Notes: generated by a model from the sequence alone, not told the origin. Shown: positions 16,546 to 25,515, numbered from the stretch's first letter. The stretch: 64,000 nucleotides of DNA from Pseudomonadota bacterium (GCA_023433705.1 JAEYUC010000014.1:62001-126000), one strand, 5' to 3'. Numbers and translations are program-made.

Positions 16546-16824
16546 TCACCGCCGCGGTTCGCCTTCGGCGTTCTCGTCGTCGTCCTTCGCGTCCGGCGGC
16601 GATCCTTCGGGTTTGCTCACTTCCGGCGCGGGTGACGCCGGGGTGTCCGGCGAATCGACCGTTTCCGGCGAACTTGGCGCGCTCGGGCTCGAGGGCGGAG
16701 CAGGCCGCGTCACGATATCGCGCGCTTCCTCGGGTAGATAGAGCGGGCCCTTCTGGCCGCAGCCGGCCAGTGCGAATGCCAGGAGGCATGCCGCTCCGAT
16801 ACTCGATTCGATGCTTCGTCTCAT
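16546..16824 (-). CDS. lptM: LptM-type (YifL) outer-membrane lipoprotein
   Basis: A 92-residue lipoprotein: signal AACLLAFALAGC with lipobox LAGC, then the diagnostic GQKGPLYLPEEA, which in E. coli LptM mimics LPS and helps mature the LptD-LptE translocon. The long Pro/Ser/Glu-rich tail (about residues 40-92) is unusual compared with the short E. coli protein. Start at 16824 because it forms an ATGA overlap with the upstream thioesterase; Met two codons earlier is the alternative. Located four bases before polA. Confidence 0.85.
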   Translation of the reverse strand: MRRSIESSIGAACLLAFALAGCGQKGPLYLPEEARDIVTRPAPPSSPSAPSSPETVDSPDTPASPAPEVSKPEGSPPDAKDDDENAEGEPRR

Positions 16825-17276
16825 TTCCATGAATCCTTGTCGGCCGATTTCGAGCGCCATTCGACCACCGCCATCGTCAGTCGCGACACGCAGACCAGCC
16901 GTTCGCCTGGATCGCGGATCTCGATACCCCACACCTGGCTGCGCGCCCCGATGTGATACGGCCGCGCCGTGCCCGTCACGAGGCCTTCTGCGACGGGCCG
17001 CAGATGATTTGCGTTGATCTCCTGCCCCAGGCAGCGGAACCTCGAGCGGTCGACGACGAAATTCGCGGCCACACTGCCGAGTGTTTCGGCCAGTACCAGC
17101 GATGCACCGCCGTGCAGGAATCCCATGGGCTGACGGGTACGCGCCTCGACCGGCATCGTGCCGCGCAGGAAATCCTCGCCGAACTCGGTGAACTCGATGC
17201 CGATGTGCGGTGCGAGCAGGCCTGCCTGGCTCGCGCGAGCATCGTCGATCGTCGGTGTGCCGAACCAGATGGCCAT
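16821..17276 (-). CDS. Hotdog-fold thioesterase (PaaI/YdiI type)
   Basis: A 151-residue hotdog thioesterase. The helix-loop motif GFLHGGASLVLAETLGSVAAN carries the expected HGG and the acidic catalytic residue (Glu in LAETLGS), and the C-terminal strands VWGIEIRDPGERLVCVSRLTMAVV fit the PaaI/YdiI subfamily, which hydrolyses acyl-CoA esters such as DHNA-CoA or benzoyl-CoA. The substrate is not predictable here. Its stop overlaps the lptM start, and it begins 52 bases after the argH stop on the same strand. Confidence 0.88.
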   Translation of the reverse strand: MAIWFGTPTIDDARASQAGLLAPHIGIEFTEFGEDFLRGTMPVEARTRQPMGFLHGGASLVLAETLGSVAANFVVDRSRFRCLGQEINANHLRPVAEGLVTGTARPYHIGARSQVWGIEIRDPGERLVCVSRLTMAVVEWRSKSADKDSWK

Positions 17277-17328
17277 TCAGAGCTCCTCAGTTGCGCCTCG
17301 CGCCCTGCGGAGCCCGGTTTGCCCCGCT

Positions 17329-18513
17329 TTACTTGCGATATTTCTCGCCGACGCGGCGGTACGCTTCGCGGAAGGGAATCCCCTCGCGCACCACCAGCTC
17401 ATTGGCTTCTTCCGCGGCGTGAATCGCGGGGTCGAGTTTGATCCGGTCCGCGCGGAAACGCACGCCGTCGATTCCTACGGACATGATGGCCGCGGTGCCG
17501 AGCGCGAGATCGATGCCGCGAAACAGCGGAGGCTTGATGAGTTGCAGGTCGCGCTGATAACCCGACGGCAACTTCGCGAAAATTCCCAGCACTTCGGCGA
17601 GACAGGATTGCGCGACGGCCGTGCGGCCACGCACGAGTTCGAATACGTCCGGGTTGCGCTTCTGCGGCATGATCGACGAGCCCGTCGTGAACGAGGCGGG
17701 CAACTCGACGAACGCGAATTCCTGCGTATAAAAGAGCAGCAGATCGGCCGCAATGCGCCCGAGATCCTGCATGAGCAGCGTGCACGCGAACAGCAGTTCG
17801 GCCTCGGCCTTGCCGCGCGAGAGCTGCACGGCGGTCACCGGCTCCTGCACGCTCGTGAATCCTAGTTTTTTCGCAACGAGCTGCCGGTCGAGCGGCAGTC
17901 CGGGCGTGCCGTAACCCGCGGCGGAACCGAGCGGGCTGCGGCCGGCGCGGCGCGCGCAGGACAGAAATCCCGCCGCGTCGTCGCGCAGCTCGGAGGCGAA
18001 GCCGTCGGCCCACAATCCCACGGAGCTCGGCATCGCCTGCTGCATGTGGGTGTAACCGGGCAGCGGCGTCGCGCCTTCGCGCGCGACCAGCCGGTCCAGC
18101 GCCGCGGCGCAGGACTCGGCCGCATCGGCGAGGTCCCTGCCCGCGTCGAGTAGATAGAGCCGCAGCGCGGCGAGGACCTGGTCGTTCCGCGAGCGGCCGA
18201 GATGCACGCGCCCGCCCGCGGGGCCGATGCGCGCGGTCAGCCGCTTCTCGAGCGCCGTCTGCCCGTCCTCGTCGGCGAGTTCGATGCGCCACTTGCCGGC
18301 GGCATGTTCGGCGCCGATCGCCGCGAGCCCGTCGCGAATCGCGGCGAGGTCGGTATCGCTCAGCAGTCTGGCCGCGTTCAATCCTTCGGCATGCGCGATC
18401 GACGCGCGCACGTCGTAGGCCACGAGCCGCTCGTCGAGCGAGTAGTCCTCACCCGCCGTGTAGGCAAGCACGCGCTGGTCGAGCTCGATGCCTTTGTCCC
18501 ACAGACGGCTCAT
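17329..18513 (-). CDS. argH: Argininosuccinate lyase
   Basis: A 394-residue member of the fumarase/aspartase superfamily that splits argininosuccinate into arginine and fumarate. Signatures seen are GRVHLGRSRNDQV, PGYTHMQQAMP and GSSIMPQKRNPD, with the catalytic Ser in GSSIMP. It is shorter than the usual ~460 residues, mainly at the C terminus, which ends soon after AAEEANELVV...REAYRRVGEKY. Last gene of the arginine operon; argB lies nine bases upstream. Confidence 0.93.
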   Translation of the reverse strand: MSRLWDKGIELDQRVLAYTAGEDYSLDERLVAYDVRASIAHAEGLNAARLLSDTDLAAIRDGLAAIGAEHAAGKWRIELADEDGQTALEKRLTARIGPAGGRVHLGRSRNDQVLAALRLYLLDAGRDLADAAESCAAALDRLVAREGATPLPGYTHMQQAMPSSVGLWADGFASELRDDAAGFLSCARRAGRSPLGSAAGYGTPGLPLDRQLVAKKLGFTSVQEPVTAVQLSRGKAEAELLFACTLLMQDLGRIAADLLLFYTQEFAFVELPASFTTGSSIMPQKRNPDVFELVRGRTAVAQSCLAEVLGIFAKLPSGYQRDLQLIKPPLFRGIDLALGTAAIMSVGIDGVRFRADRIKLDPAIHAAEEANELVVREGIPFREAYRRVGEKYRK

Positions 18514-18522
18514 GTTCGCCCC

Positions 18523-19455
18523 TTACTTGCCGCTCTGCTGTTCGGCGGGCGTCAATGCGTTGATGTCGGCGACGATGAGCGTGCCCGCGCCTTCGTTCGT
18601 GAACACTTCCGCGAGGATGCCTTCGGGCGACTTGTACGACATCACGTGCACGCGGCGCACGCCGCCACGGATCGCGTCCTCGATCGCCTTCGCCTTCGGC
18701 AACATGCCGTCGACGATCTTCTTCTCGTCGCGCAGCTTCTTGAGGCCCGCGAGATCGGTGTACGAGATGATGGACGTCGGATCGTTCACGTCGGCGAGGA
18801 TGCCCGGAGCCCCGGTGCACAACATCAGTTTCTCGGCGTCGAGCGCCGCGCCGATCGCCGCCGCCACGGTGTCGCCGTTGATGTTGAGCAACGTGCCGTT
18901 TTCATCCGCCGACAGCGGGCTGACGATCGGCATGAGGCCGTTGTCCAGCAGCTTGTTGAGCACGCTCGGATCGATCACGTCGATGTCGCCCACGAAGCCG
19001 TAATCCACGGTCTCGCCGCTGTCGATCCTGACGGGCCCGCGCTTGTGCGCGCGCACCAGCCCGGCATCCACGCCGCTCACGCCGACGGCGTCGAGGTTCA
19101 TCTCGCGGCACAGCGCCAGGAGCTTCGTGTTGATCAGCCCGTTGAGCACCATCGAAGTCGCGTCGATGGATTTCTGGTCGGTGACGCGGCGACCCTGGAC
19201 CATGTGCGTGGGCACGCCCAACGCCTCGGTGATCTCCGTGAGCTGCGGTCCGCCGCCGTGCACGAACACGACCCGAACGCCGAAGTAGTGGAGGATCGCG
19301 ATCTGCTCGATGAGGCCGCGCACCGCGGCGGCATCGGAGAACACGCCGCCGCCGGCCTTCACGACGAAGGTCTTGCCCTTGTACATGCGGATGTACGGCG
19401 CTGCGCTGCGCAGGCTGCGGATGGCGTTTGAGGGATCGGGACGATGCATGATCAT
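18523..19455 (-). CDS. argB: Acetylglutamate kinase
   Basis: A 310-residue amino-acid kinase that phosphorylates N-acetylglutamate. It shows KTFVVKAGGGVF at the phosphate loop, FVHGGGPQL for substrate and VSPLSADENGTLLNINGDTVAAAIG for ATP. The protein ends after the kinase domain: there is no GNAT domain, unlike the bifunctional NAGS/NAGK of Xanthomonas. It lacks the usual N-terminal arginine-feedback helix beyond about 15 residues. The operon therefore needs a separate N-acetylglutamate synthase. Confidence 0.93.
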   Translation of the reverse strand: MIMHRPDPSNAIRSLRSAAPYIRMYKGKTFVVKAGGGVFSDAAAVRGLIEQIAILHYFGVRVVFVHGGGPQLTEITEALGVPTHMVQGRRVTDQKSIDATSMVLNGLINTKLLALCREMNLDAVGVSGVDAGLVRAHKRGPVRIDSGETVDYGFVGDIDVIDPSVLNKLLDNGLMPIVSPLSADENGTLLNINGDTVAAAIGAALDAEKLMLCTGAPGILADVNDPTSIISYTDLAGLKKLRDEKKIVDGMLPKAKAIEDAIRGGVRRVHVMSYKSPEGILAEVFTNEGAGTLIVADINALTPAEQQSGK

Positions 19456-19481
19456 TGTCGGGTACCGTTGCGGGTAGTTGG

Positions 19482-20489
19482 TTAGTGTTGCGGTGTTGCG
19501 AGCAGACGATGCAGCACCGCGGTCTGCACCACCATCCGGTTGAAGGCTTCCCGCTGCACGACACTGCGGCGGCCATCGAGCACTTCGTCGGCGACGGCGA
19601 CGTTACGCCGCACCGGCAGGCAGTGCATGAGTTTGCAGTCGACAGCAGCGCGCGTGAACCAGGTGTCGCGCACACACCAGTCGACGAGGTTCGCGCGCAG
19701 CCGTGCGTCGGCCTCGGCGTTCCCGTAATGCGTCGTCGAGCCCCACTCCTTCGCGTACACGACGTGCGCGCCGTTGAGCGCGTCGTCGCGATCGTCCGTC
19801 TCGCGCACACTGCCGCCGGACGCGGCGGCAGCGGCGGCAGCCTTCTGCATGACCGGCGCGGGCAGGGCGAAACCTTCGGGACGCAGCACCACGACATCCA
19901 TGCCGCGCATCGCGGCCATGTGCACGGTCGCGGCGGGAACCGCCAGCGGCAACGCGCGCGGGTGATTGACCCACGACAACACGAACTTCGCGCGGCGCGG
20001 CACGGTGAGATCGTCCATCGTCTTCCAGTCGGCCAGCGCCTGGCAGGGATGGTTCGCCGCCGACTCCATGTTGATGACCGGTTTGCTGACGAGACCGGCC
20101 ATTTCCTTGAACGCGGTTTCCGCCAGGTCCGTCTCCAGGTCCGTGCCGCTCGCGAAGGCGCGAATGCCGAGAGCGTCACAGTAATGTGACAATACGGGCA
20201 CCCCTTCCCGCATATGTTCCGCTGCAGCGCCATTCATGACGGCGCCGCGACGTGTCTCGAGCTGCCAGGTGCCGTGCCCGGCGGAGATCACGAAGGAGTC
20301 TCCGCCCAACCGCGCCATCGCCGCCTGGAACGAAGCCAGCGTGCGGAGGCTCGGGTTGAAAAACAGGAGGCCGAGAATTTTCCCGGCGAGCGCGCGTGGC
20401 TCGGGATTCGTCTGCAGCCGCTCCGCGAGGGCGAGCAGCTCGACGACCTGCTCACGCGACAGATCCGCGAGGTCGAAGAAGTTCTTCAT
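19482..20489 (-). CDS. argF': N-acyl-L-ornithine carbamoyltransferase (ArgF'-type)
   Basis: A 335-residue transcarbamylase. Carbamoyl-phosphate motif FFNPSLRTLASF (43-54) replaces the STRTR of ordinary OTCases, and VINMESAANHPCQALAD, YAKEWG and HCLPVRRNV are as in the Xanthomonas N-acetylornithine and Bacteroides N-succinylornithine enzymes. At the site I recall as deciding acetyl (Glu92) or succinyl (Pro90), this protein has Ala90 in NGAAAEHM, so the acyl group preferred is unclear. Product would be N-acylcitrulline, needing a deacylase before argG; none is in the operon. Its start overlaps the argD stop (ATGA). Confidence 0.9.
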   Translation of the reverse strand: MKNFFDLADLSREQVVELLALAERLQTNPEPRALAGKILGLLFFNPSLRTLASFQAAMARLGGDSFVISAGHGTWQLETRRGAVMNGAAAEHMREGVPVLSHYCDALGIRAFASGTDLETDLAETAFKEMAGLVSKPVINMESAANHPCQALADWKTMDDLTVPRRAKFVLSWVNHPRALPLAVPAATVHMAAMRGMDVVVLRPEGFALPAPVMQKAAAAAAASGGSVRETDDRDDALNGAHVVYAKEWGSTTHYGNAEADARLRANLVDWCVRDTWFTRAAVDCKLMHCLPVRRNVAVADEVLDGRRSVVQREAFNRMVVQTAVLHRLLATPQH

Positions 20490-21649
20490 AGGCTCATCAG
20501 CGCAGCGCGCAGCCGGTCGATGTGCTCTTCCTTGAGGATGAAGGCCGGCAGCAACCGCAGGATCGCGGGGTCACCCGCCGTGCCGGCCAGGATGTCTTTC
20601 GCAAGCAGCGCCTTCTGCACGTCCTTCGCCGGCCGGTCGAGCCGCAGTCCGTGCAGGAATCCCAGTCCCTGGAAGTCCACGACGGGGCCGACCTTGCAGG
20701 TGGCGCGGAGGTACTCGGAAACGCGGCGCACGTTCGCGAGCAGATCTTCTTTCTCGATCGCGTCGATCGTGGCCTCCGCCACGGCGCAGGCCATCGGCCC
20801 GCCGCCGAAAGTCGTACCGAGATTCTCGAGCTTGAGCGCCGCGGTGATCGGCGGCGTCAACAAGAGCGCCGAAACCGGAAAGCCGTTGCCTAACGCCTTG
20901 GCCGTCGTGATCATGTCCGGCATCACGCCGTAATAGTTAGCCGCGAACGGCGTGCCCGAGCGGCCCACGCCGCACTGCACCTCGTCGAAGATCAGCAGCG
21001 CGCCGGTTTCGTCGCAACGCTTGCGCAGCGCCGCCAGGAATTCCTGGCCCATGTCGAACGCGCCGCCGACGCCCTGCACGGGCTCGACGATCACGGCCGC
21101 GGTGTTCTCCGTGACGTGGTTCGGAATATCGGCGACGTCGCGACGCTTGATCCACGAGACGTCGAACGGCGCGCGCGGCAGGAAATACCATTTCTGCGGC
21201 GCGCCCCACGTCACCGAGGCGCAGCCGGCCGTGCGGCCATGAAAACTTTGCTCGACGGCCGCGACATGCGTGCGCCCGGGCCGCAGCTTGAACGCCATCT
21301 TGAACGCATTCTCGTTCGCTTCCGCGCCGGAGTTGATCCAGAACACGCTGTCGAACGGCAGTTGCGAGAACTTCAACAGCTTCTGCGCGGCACGCGCGCG
21401 GACTTCCATCGGCACCGCGTTCGTCTGGAAATTCATGCGCGCGGCCTGGTCGGTCAGCGCCTGGGTCCAGCCCTTGTGGCCGTAACCCAGCGACGCCACT
21501 GCGTGGCCGCCGTACAGATCCAGCACCTTGCGGCCGTCGCGCGTGTGCAGCCAGACGCCGTCGGCGCCGACCACTTCGATCGGGTATTGCGCGTAGACCG
21601 GCGCGAGTCCGTCGGCCGGTGAGGTGCTTTGTTTGAGTTCTGCGTTCAT
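20486..21649 (-). CDS. argD: Acetylornithine aminotransferase
   Basis: A 387-residue class III PLP aminotransferase, transferring an amino group from glutamate to N-acetylglutamate semialdehyde. Visible marks are the substrate/PLP loop NSGAEANENAFKMA, the Asp in LIFDEVQCGVGRSG and the Schiff-base Lys in DMITTAKALGNGFPVSALL. The start is Met of MNAELKQST, giving a normal family length; the longer frame would add 13 unrelated residues. It follows argC by 29 bases. Confidence 0.94.
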   Translation of the reverse strand: MNAELKQSTSPADGLAPVYAQYPIEVVGADGVWLHTRDGRKVLDLYGGHAVASLGYGHKGWTQALTDQAARMNFQTNAVPMEVRARAAQKLLKFSQLPFDSVFWINSGAEANENAFKMAFKLRPGRTHVAAVEQSFHGRTAGCASVTWGAPQKWYFLPRAPFDVSWIKRRDVADIPNHVTENTAAVIVEPVQGVGGAFDMGQEFLAALRKRCDETGALLIFDEVQCGVGRSGTPFAANYYGVMPDMITTAKALGNGFPVSALLLTPPITAALKLENLGTTFGGGPMACAVAEATIDAIEKEDLLANVRRVSEYLRATCKVGPVVDFQGLGFLHGLRLDRPAKDVQKALLAKDILAGTAGDPAILRLLPAFILKEEHIDRLRAALMSL

Positions 21650-21678
21650 GTTTGTTGTCCGCCCTGTAGGCCGGTTTC

Positions 21679-22740
21679 TTACGTCCAACCGGCTGCGGGC
21701 GCGGTGAGTCCTGCGGTTTCAGGCAGGCCGTGCAGGCGATTCATCCACTGCACGGCTCCACCCGCGGCGCCCTTGTTGAGGTTGTCGACCACGCTCATCA
21801 CCGCGACCGTGCGTCCGTTCGACGCGGCTGACAGGTGCGCGTAATTGCTTGCGACGATGTCCTTCACGCGCGGGGCGGAGTCGAGCACGCGCACGAACGG
21901 CGCGTTCGCATAGAAATCGCGCAGCATCCCGACGACTGCGGCGGCGTCCTTCGCCGACTTCAAGCGCGCCTGCACCGTGGCGTGAATGCCGCGTGCGAAG
22001 GGGCCGGAGTGCGGCACGAACGAATATTCGGCGTCGATGCCGGTGACTGCCTTCGCGAGAGCCGCGATTTCCGGTGTGTGGCGATGACCCAGCGCGCCGT
22101 ATGAGTACAGGTCGCTGTGGCGCGTCGGATGGTGTGTGCCTTCGACCGGTTTGCGGCCCGATCCCGTGCTGCCGGTGACGCCGCTCACGAACAGGGTCGG
22201 ATCCACCCAGCCCGATGCCAGCAACGGCACGCTCGCGAGCAAAATCGCGGTCGAGAAACATCCCGGGTGAGCGACGTGCGGGGTCGGCGCGGACTTCAGA
22301 TGCTCCGGCACGGCGCAGGTGAATTGCGCGATGCGCGCGGGCGCGCCGTGCGGATGTTTGTACACCGCCTCGTACGCGGCGGCCGTGGCGTAGCGGAAGT
22401 CCGCCGAGATGTCGACGAAACGCGGCTTCGTGCCCGCGGACTCCGCCGCCTTGAGCAGAGAGTCGATGAGCGCGGCGGCCGCGCCGTGCGGCGCGGCACA
22501 GAACACCGCAGACGTGGGCTCTTTCGAGAGGATCGCGGCAATCTCTGCCTGCGACTTGAACTTCGTGTCACCGAGCACCGCGGCGAGATGCGGAAACGAC
22601 TTGCCCGCGGATTCTCCGGGCGAGCTGTCCGACATCACGCCGGCGAGCGTGAAGTGGGGGTGACCTGAAATCAGGCGCAGCAATTCGCCGGACACATAAC
22701 CGGTGCCGCCGAGCACGATGGCGGGGATCTTGGTAGTCAT
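21679..22740 (-). CDS. argC: N-acetyl-gamma-glutamyl-phosphate reductase
   Basis: A 353-residue reductase, third step of arginine synthesis. It has an N-terminal NAD(P) loop (PAIVLGGTGYVSGELLRLISGHP), the catalytic Cys in VAHPGCFSTAILLASVPL, and the substrate region FVPHSGPFARGIHATVQARL with the conserved His. Transcribed directly after gene X, with a three-base gap. Confidence 0.94.
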   Translation of the reverse strand: MTTKIPAIVLGGTGYVSGELLRLISGHPHFTLAGVMSDSSPGESAGKSFPHLAAVLGDTKFKSQAEIAAILSKEPTSAVFCAAPHGAAAALIDSLLKAAESAGTKPRFVDISADFRYATAAAYEAVYKHPHGAPARIAQFTCAVPEHLKSAPTPHVAHPGCFSTAILLASVPLLASGWVDPTLFVSGVTGSTGSGRKPVEGTHHPTRHSDLYSYGALGHRHTPEIAALAKAVTGIDAEYSFVPHSGPFARGIHATVQARLKSAKDAAAVVGMLRDFYANAPFVRVLDSAPRVKDIVASNYAHLSAASNGRTVAVMSVVDNLNKGAAGGAVQWMNRLHGLPETAGLTAPAAGWT

Positions 22741-22743
22741 CTG

Positions 22744-23829
22744 TTATTCGTTCGCGACGCGATCGAGCGCGCGCGCCTGCTTGAGGCCAACCGATTCGAT
22801 GATCGAGTCGCCCAGCGCCGCGCCGGCCGCCAGCGCGTTGAACGCCGGGACCTTGAGCTGCTCCTGGATGATCTGCACGCCCACGGCGTTATCGGTGGAA
22901 GGACCCGTCACCGCGATGGGCTCGATGCCGTAACGCTTTCGCAGGATGTCGACGCCGCCGTAGGCCGCAACGGGATCGTTCGCGGACAACACGACGCCGG
23001 TCATCGCCTTGCGCAGGTCTTCCTGCTCGAGGATCGCGTCGACGCCGTACGTGCCCATCAAGCCGTCGCCGAGCTCGAACACGATGACGTCGGGTTTCTT
23101 CTCCGACAGCTCCGTGAGAATGGTGCGCGTGATGGCGGGCCCGACCTTGCGGGTGGTCGTAACCACGCCGAAGTCGGTGAAGATGAGCGTGTTGCGCGCG
23201 CCGGCGTCCTCGAACGTGAGGATGTCGCGGCGCAGGGAAACGCCCGTCGCCTTGAATGCGTCCACCGTGAGTCCGCGATGGCGCATTCGCGCGATGATCG
23301 CGGCCGCGGCCGCCGTCTTGCCGGCTTCCATGCAGGTGCCGGCGAGCGCGACCACGGGGACGCCGTGCGTGTCGAGCGTGGCATCCGGATCGAGCCTGCG
23401 ATAACCCACGCGCGCGGGCACGCCGATGCGCTCGCCGAGATACGGGAAGTCGAGCACGCCGCCGATGACGCGGCAATCGAACGGCTTGCCCTTGTCGGGA
23501 TTGACCGAATCGCACACGCCGAGCACGCCGCCGATGTTGAGCATCTGCAGGATGTCGCCGGGCTTCACGCTCTCGGGCACGTGACCCGAATAGCCGAACA
23601 GCGCCTTGCGATGTCCCAGCGCGCCCGCGACGATGTCGCCCTTGACGACCTTCGCCATGCGGCCGCTCGTGAGCTCGAGCGTGTTGTAGGTGGACTTGTT
23701 CGTCAGGACCTCGACGACCACGACCACGCCTTCCTCGGCCGGAATGTTGTCCGTCGCGACGCGCACCTCGTTGCCGAGGCCACAGGCCTGCGTGACCGAC
23801 GCAATCTTGTCTACGACTACGGTGCGCAT
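22744..23829 (-). CDS. P-loop protein of unknown function in the arginine operon (DUF1611-like); candidate glutamate N-acetyltransferase
   Basis: A 361-residue protein. An N-terminal beta-rich domain (about 1-145; VVVVVEVLTNKSTYNTLEL, KVVKGDIVAGALGHRKALFGYSG) precedes a P-loop domain with GTCMEAGKT at 164-172, the GTxxxxGKT form seen in BioD/CobQ-type and DUF1611 proteins. The next stretch, DAFKATGVSLRRD, resembles the RATGQTG region of DUF1611. Later motifs are IVFELGDGLMGTYGVD and VVLSANDPVAAYGG. Start is Met of MRTVVVDK, one base after the argG stop. The operon lacks a synthase for N-acetylglutamate; since DgcN, a DUF1611 protein, is reported to acetylate D-glutamate, X may fill that gap. 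Family and role are inference. Confidence 0.75.
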   Translation of the reverse strand: MRTVVVDKIASVTQACGLGNEVRVATDNIPAEEGVVVVVEVLTNKSTYNTLELTSGRMAKVVKGDIVAGALGHRKALFGYSGHVPESVKPGDILQMLNIGGVLGVCDSVNPDKGKPFDCRVIGGVLDFPYLGERIGVPARVGYRRLDPDATLDTHGVPVVALAGTCMEAGKTAAAAAIIARMRHRGLTVDAFKATGVSLRRDILTFEDAGARNTLIFTDFGVVTTTRKVGPAITRTILTELSEKKPDVIVFELGDGLMGTYGVDAILEQEDLRKAMTGVVLSANDPVAAYGGVDILRKRYGIEPIAVTGPSTDNAVGVQIIQEQLKVPAFNALAAGAALGDSIIESVGLKQARALDRVANE

Positions 23830-23830
23830 C

Positions 23831-25039
23831 TCACTTGCCTCCCGCGCGGGCATGGAACATGCCCGTGAGCGAAACGATCTTCGAAAAACCCAGCGCGTCC
23901 TGCGGGGTCCATTCGCCATGTGATTCACCGTAGACGCCCTTGGAGGCCGCCATCAGCGAATGCGGCGACTCCACGCCCTCGATGAACAGACTGCCCGGCC
24001 GGAACAAGACGTGGACCTTGCCCGTGACGCGTTCCTGCGAGGAGATGAACAACGCCTCGATGTCGCGGCACACGGGGTCGAGCAGCTGGCCTTCGTGCAC
24101 CCAGTCGCCGTAGGGACCCGCGAGCGATTCCTTGATGCGCTGCTGGCGCGGCGTGAGCACGAGCTTCTCGAGCTCGCGATGCGCGGTGAGCAGCGTTTCG
24201 GCGGCCGGCGCCTCGAACGCGACGCGGCCCTTCGTGCCGATGATGGTATCGCCCAGGTGGATGCCGCGGCCGATGCCGTACGGCGCGCCGAGCGCTTCGA
24301 GTTGCTCGACGACGTCGACCGCCGACATCGTCTTACCGTCGATGCCGACCGGCCGTCCCTTCTCGAAATGGATGGTGTGCTTCGCGGGCGCCTTCGGGTT
24401 CGTGAACGCATCCTTCGAGAGCACCCAGGCGTGATCCGGGATGCTGCCCTCGGAGGTCAGAGTCTCCTTGCCACCGATCGTCACGCCCCACAGGCCGCGG
24501 TTGATCGAGTAGGCCGCCCCAAAGGGCGGGACCGGAAGCTTGCGGCTCTGTAGATAGTCGAGTTCTTCCTGGCGCTTGAACGCCTTGTCTCGCACGGGTG
24601 CGATGACCTCGAGCTCCGGTGCAAGCGTGCGCATCGCGACTTCGAAACGCACCTGGTCGTTGCCGGCCGCCGTGCAGCCGTGCGCGATCGAATTCGTGCC
24701 GAGCTTGCGCGCCATCAGAGCGATCTGCTGCGCCTGCATGACGCGCTCAGCGCCCACGCACAACGGGTAGAGCTGGCCGCGGCGCACGTTGCCCATCACG
24801 AGGAAGCGCAGTACCTGCTCGAAGTAATCGGCGCGCGCGTCGATCTGGTGATGTTCGATCGCGCCGAGGGCAAGCGCGCGCTCGCGCAGCGTCTTCGCGC
24901 CTGCGGCGTCGATGCCGCCGGTGTCCACGGTGACCGTGATGATCGGCCGGCCGTAGTTGTCCTTGAGCCAGGGCACCAGGAATGAGGTGTCGAGGCCGCC
25001 GGAATAGGCGAGGACGATGGGCTTCTGCTCGGCATTCAT
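23831..25039 (-). CDS. argG: Argininosuccinate synthase
   Basis: A 402-residue ATP-pyrophosphatase-type enzyme that joins citrulline and aspartate. N-terminal AYSGGLDTS is the ATP loop, and GCTAAGNDQVRFE and EGSIPDHAWVLS are substrate-site signatures. The sequence resembles the variant found with acetylated-pathway operons more than the E. coli form. It begins six bases after the argR stop and ends one base before gene X. Confidence 0.94.
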   Translation of the reverse strand: MNAEQKPIVLAYSGGLDTSFLVPWLKDNYGRPIITVTVDTGGIDAAGAKTLRERALALGAIEHHQIDARADYFEQVLRFLVMGNVRRGQLYPLCVGAERVMQAQQIALMARKLGTNSIAHGCTAAGNDQVRFEVAMRTLAPELEVIAPVRDKAFKRQEELDYLQSRKLPVPPFGAAYSINRGLWGVTIGGKETLTSEGSIPDHAWVLSKDAFTNPKAPAKHTIHFEKGRPVGIDGKTMSAVDVVEQLEALGAPYGIGRGIHLGDTIIGTKGRVAFEAPAAETLLTAHRELEKLVLTPRQQRIKESLAGPYGDWVHEGQLLDPVCRDIEALFISSQERVTGKVHVLFRPGSLFIEGVESPHSLMAASKGVYGESHGEWTPQDALGFSKIVSLTGMFHARAGGK

Positions 25040-25045
25040 TTTTAT

Positions 25046-25504
25046 TCAGACTCCGAAACTATTACGCAGATGCTCGAGCACCCGGGCCTGGGCGCGTGCA
25101 TCGGCGGTCGCGATGAAAATCGTGTCGTCGCCGGACACGGTGCCGGCAACTTCTTCCCAGCCGGCCTTGTCGATGGCCGCGGCCACGGAGCCGGCGGATC
25201 CGATCGTGGTCTTGACCACGGTGATCGACGGTCCTGCGGTCCGCACCTCGAGCACGAAGTGCGCGATGGTACTGAAATTGTCCTGCGTTCTCGCGGAAAT
25301 TTCGGCGCTATCGGGCAGCACGTAGCCATCGCTGGCCTTGAGCACGCCCAGTTCGCGCAGATCCCGGCTGACCGACGATTGTGTGACGGCATGGCCTTCG
25401 CGCTTCAGCAGCTTCACGAGCTCGTGCTGGCGGCGCACCGGTGAATGGCGCAGCAGCCGGACGATGGCGCTGCGGCGCGCCTCGCGGTGGTGGTCGGTGA
25501 GCAT
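25046..25504 (-). CDS. argR: Arginine repressor
   Basis: A 152-residue ArgR. The N-terminal winged helix-turn-helix includes HELVKLLKREGHAVTQSSVSRDLRELGV (SSVSRDL is the recognition motif), and the C-terminal hexamerisation/arginine-binding domain has GTVSGDDTIFIATAD. In the presence of arginine it binds ARG boxes. Start is MLTDHHREA; a longer frame exists but crosses the operator. Two ARG-box-like sites sit directly in front, so it should repress its own operon. Confidence 0.93.
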   Translation of the reverse strand: MLTDHHREARRSAIVRLLRHSPVRRQHELVKLLKREGHAVTQSSVSRDLRELGVLKASDGYVLPDSAEISARTQDNFSTIAHFVLEVRTAGPSITVVKTTIGSAGSVAAAIDKAGWEEVAGTVSGDDTIFIATADARAQARVLEHLRNSFGV

Positions 25505-25515
25505 GGGGTCCGCCC

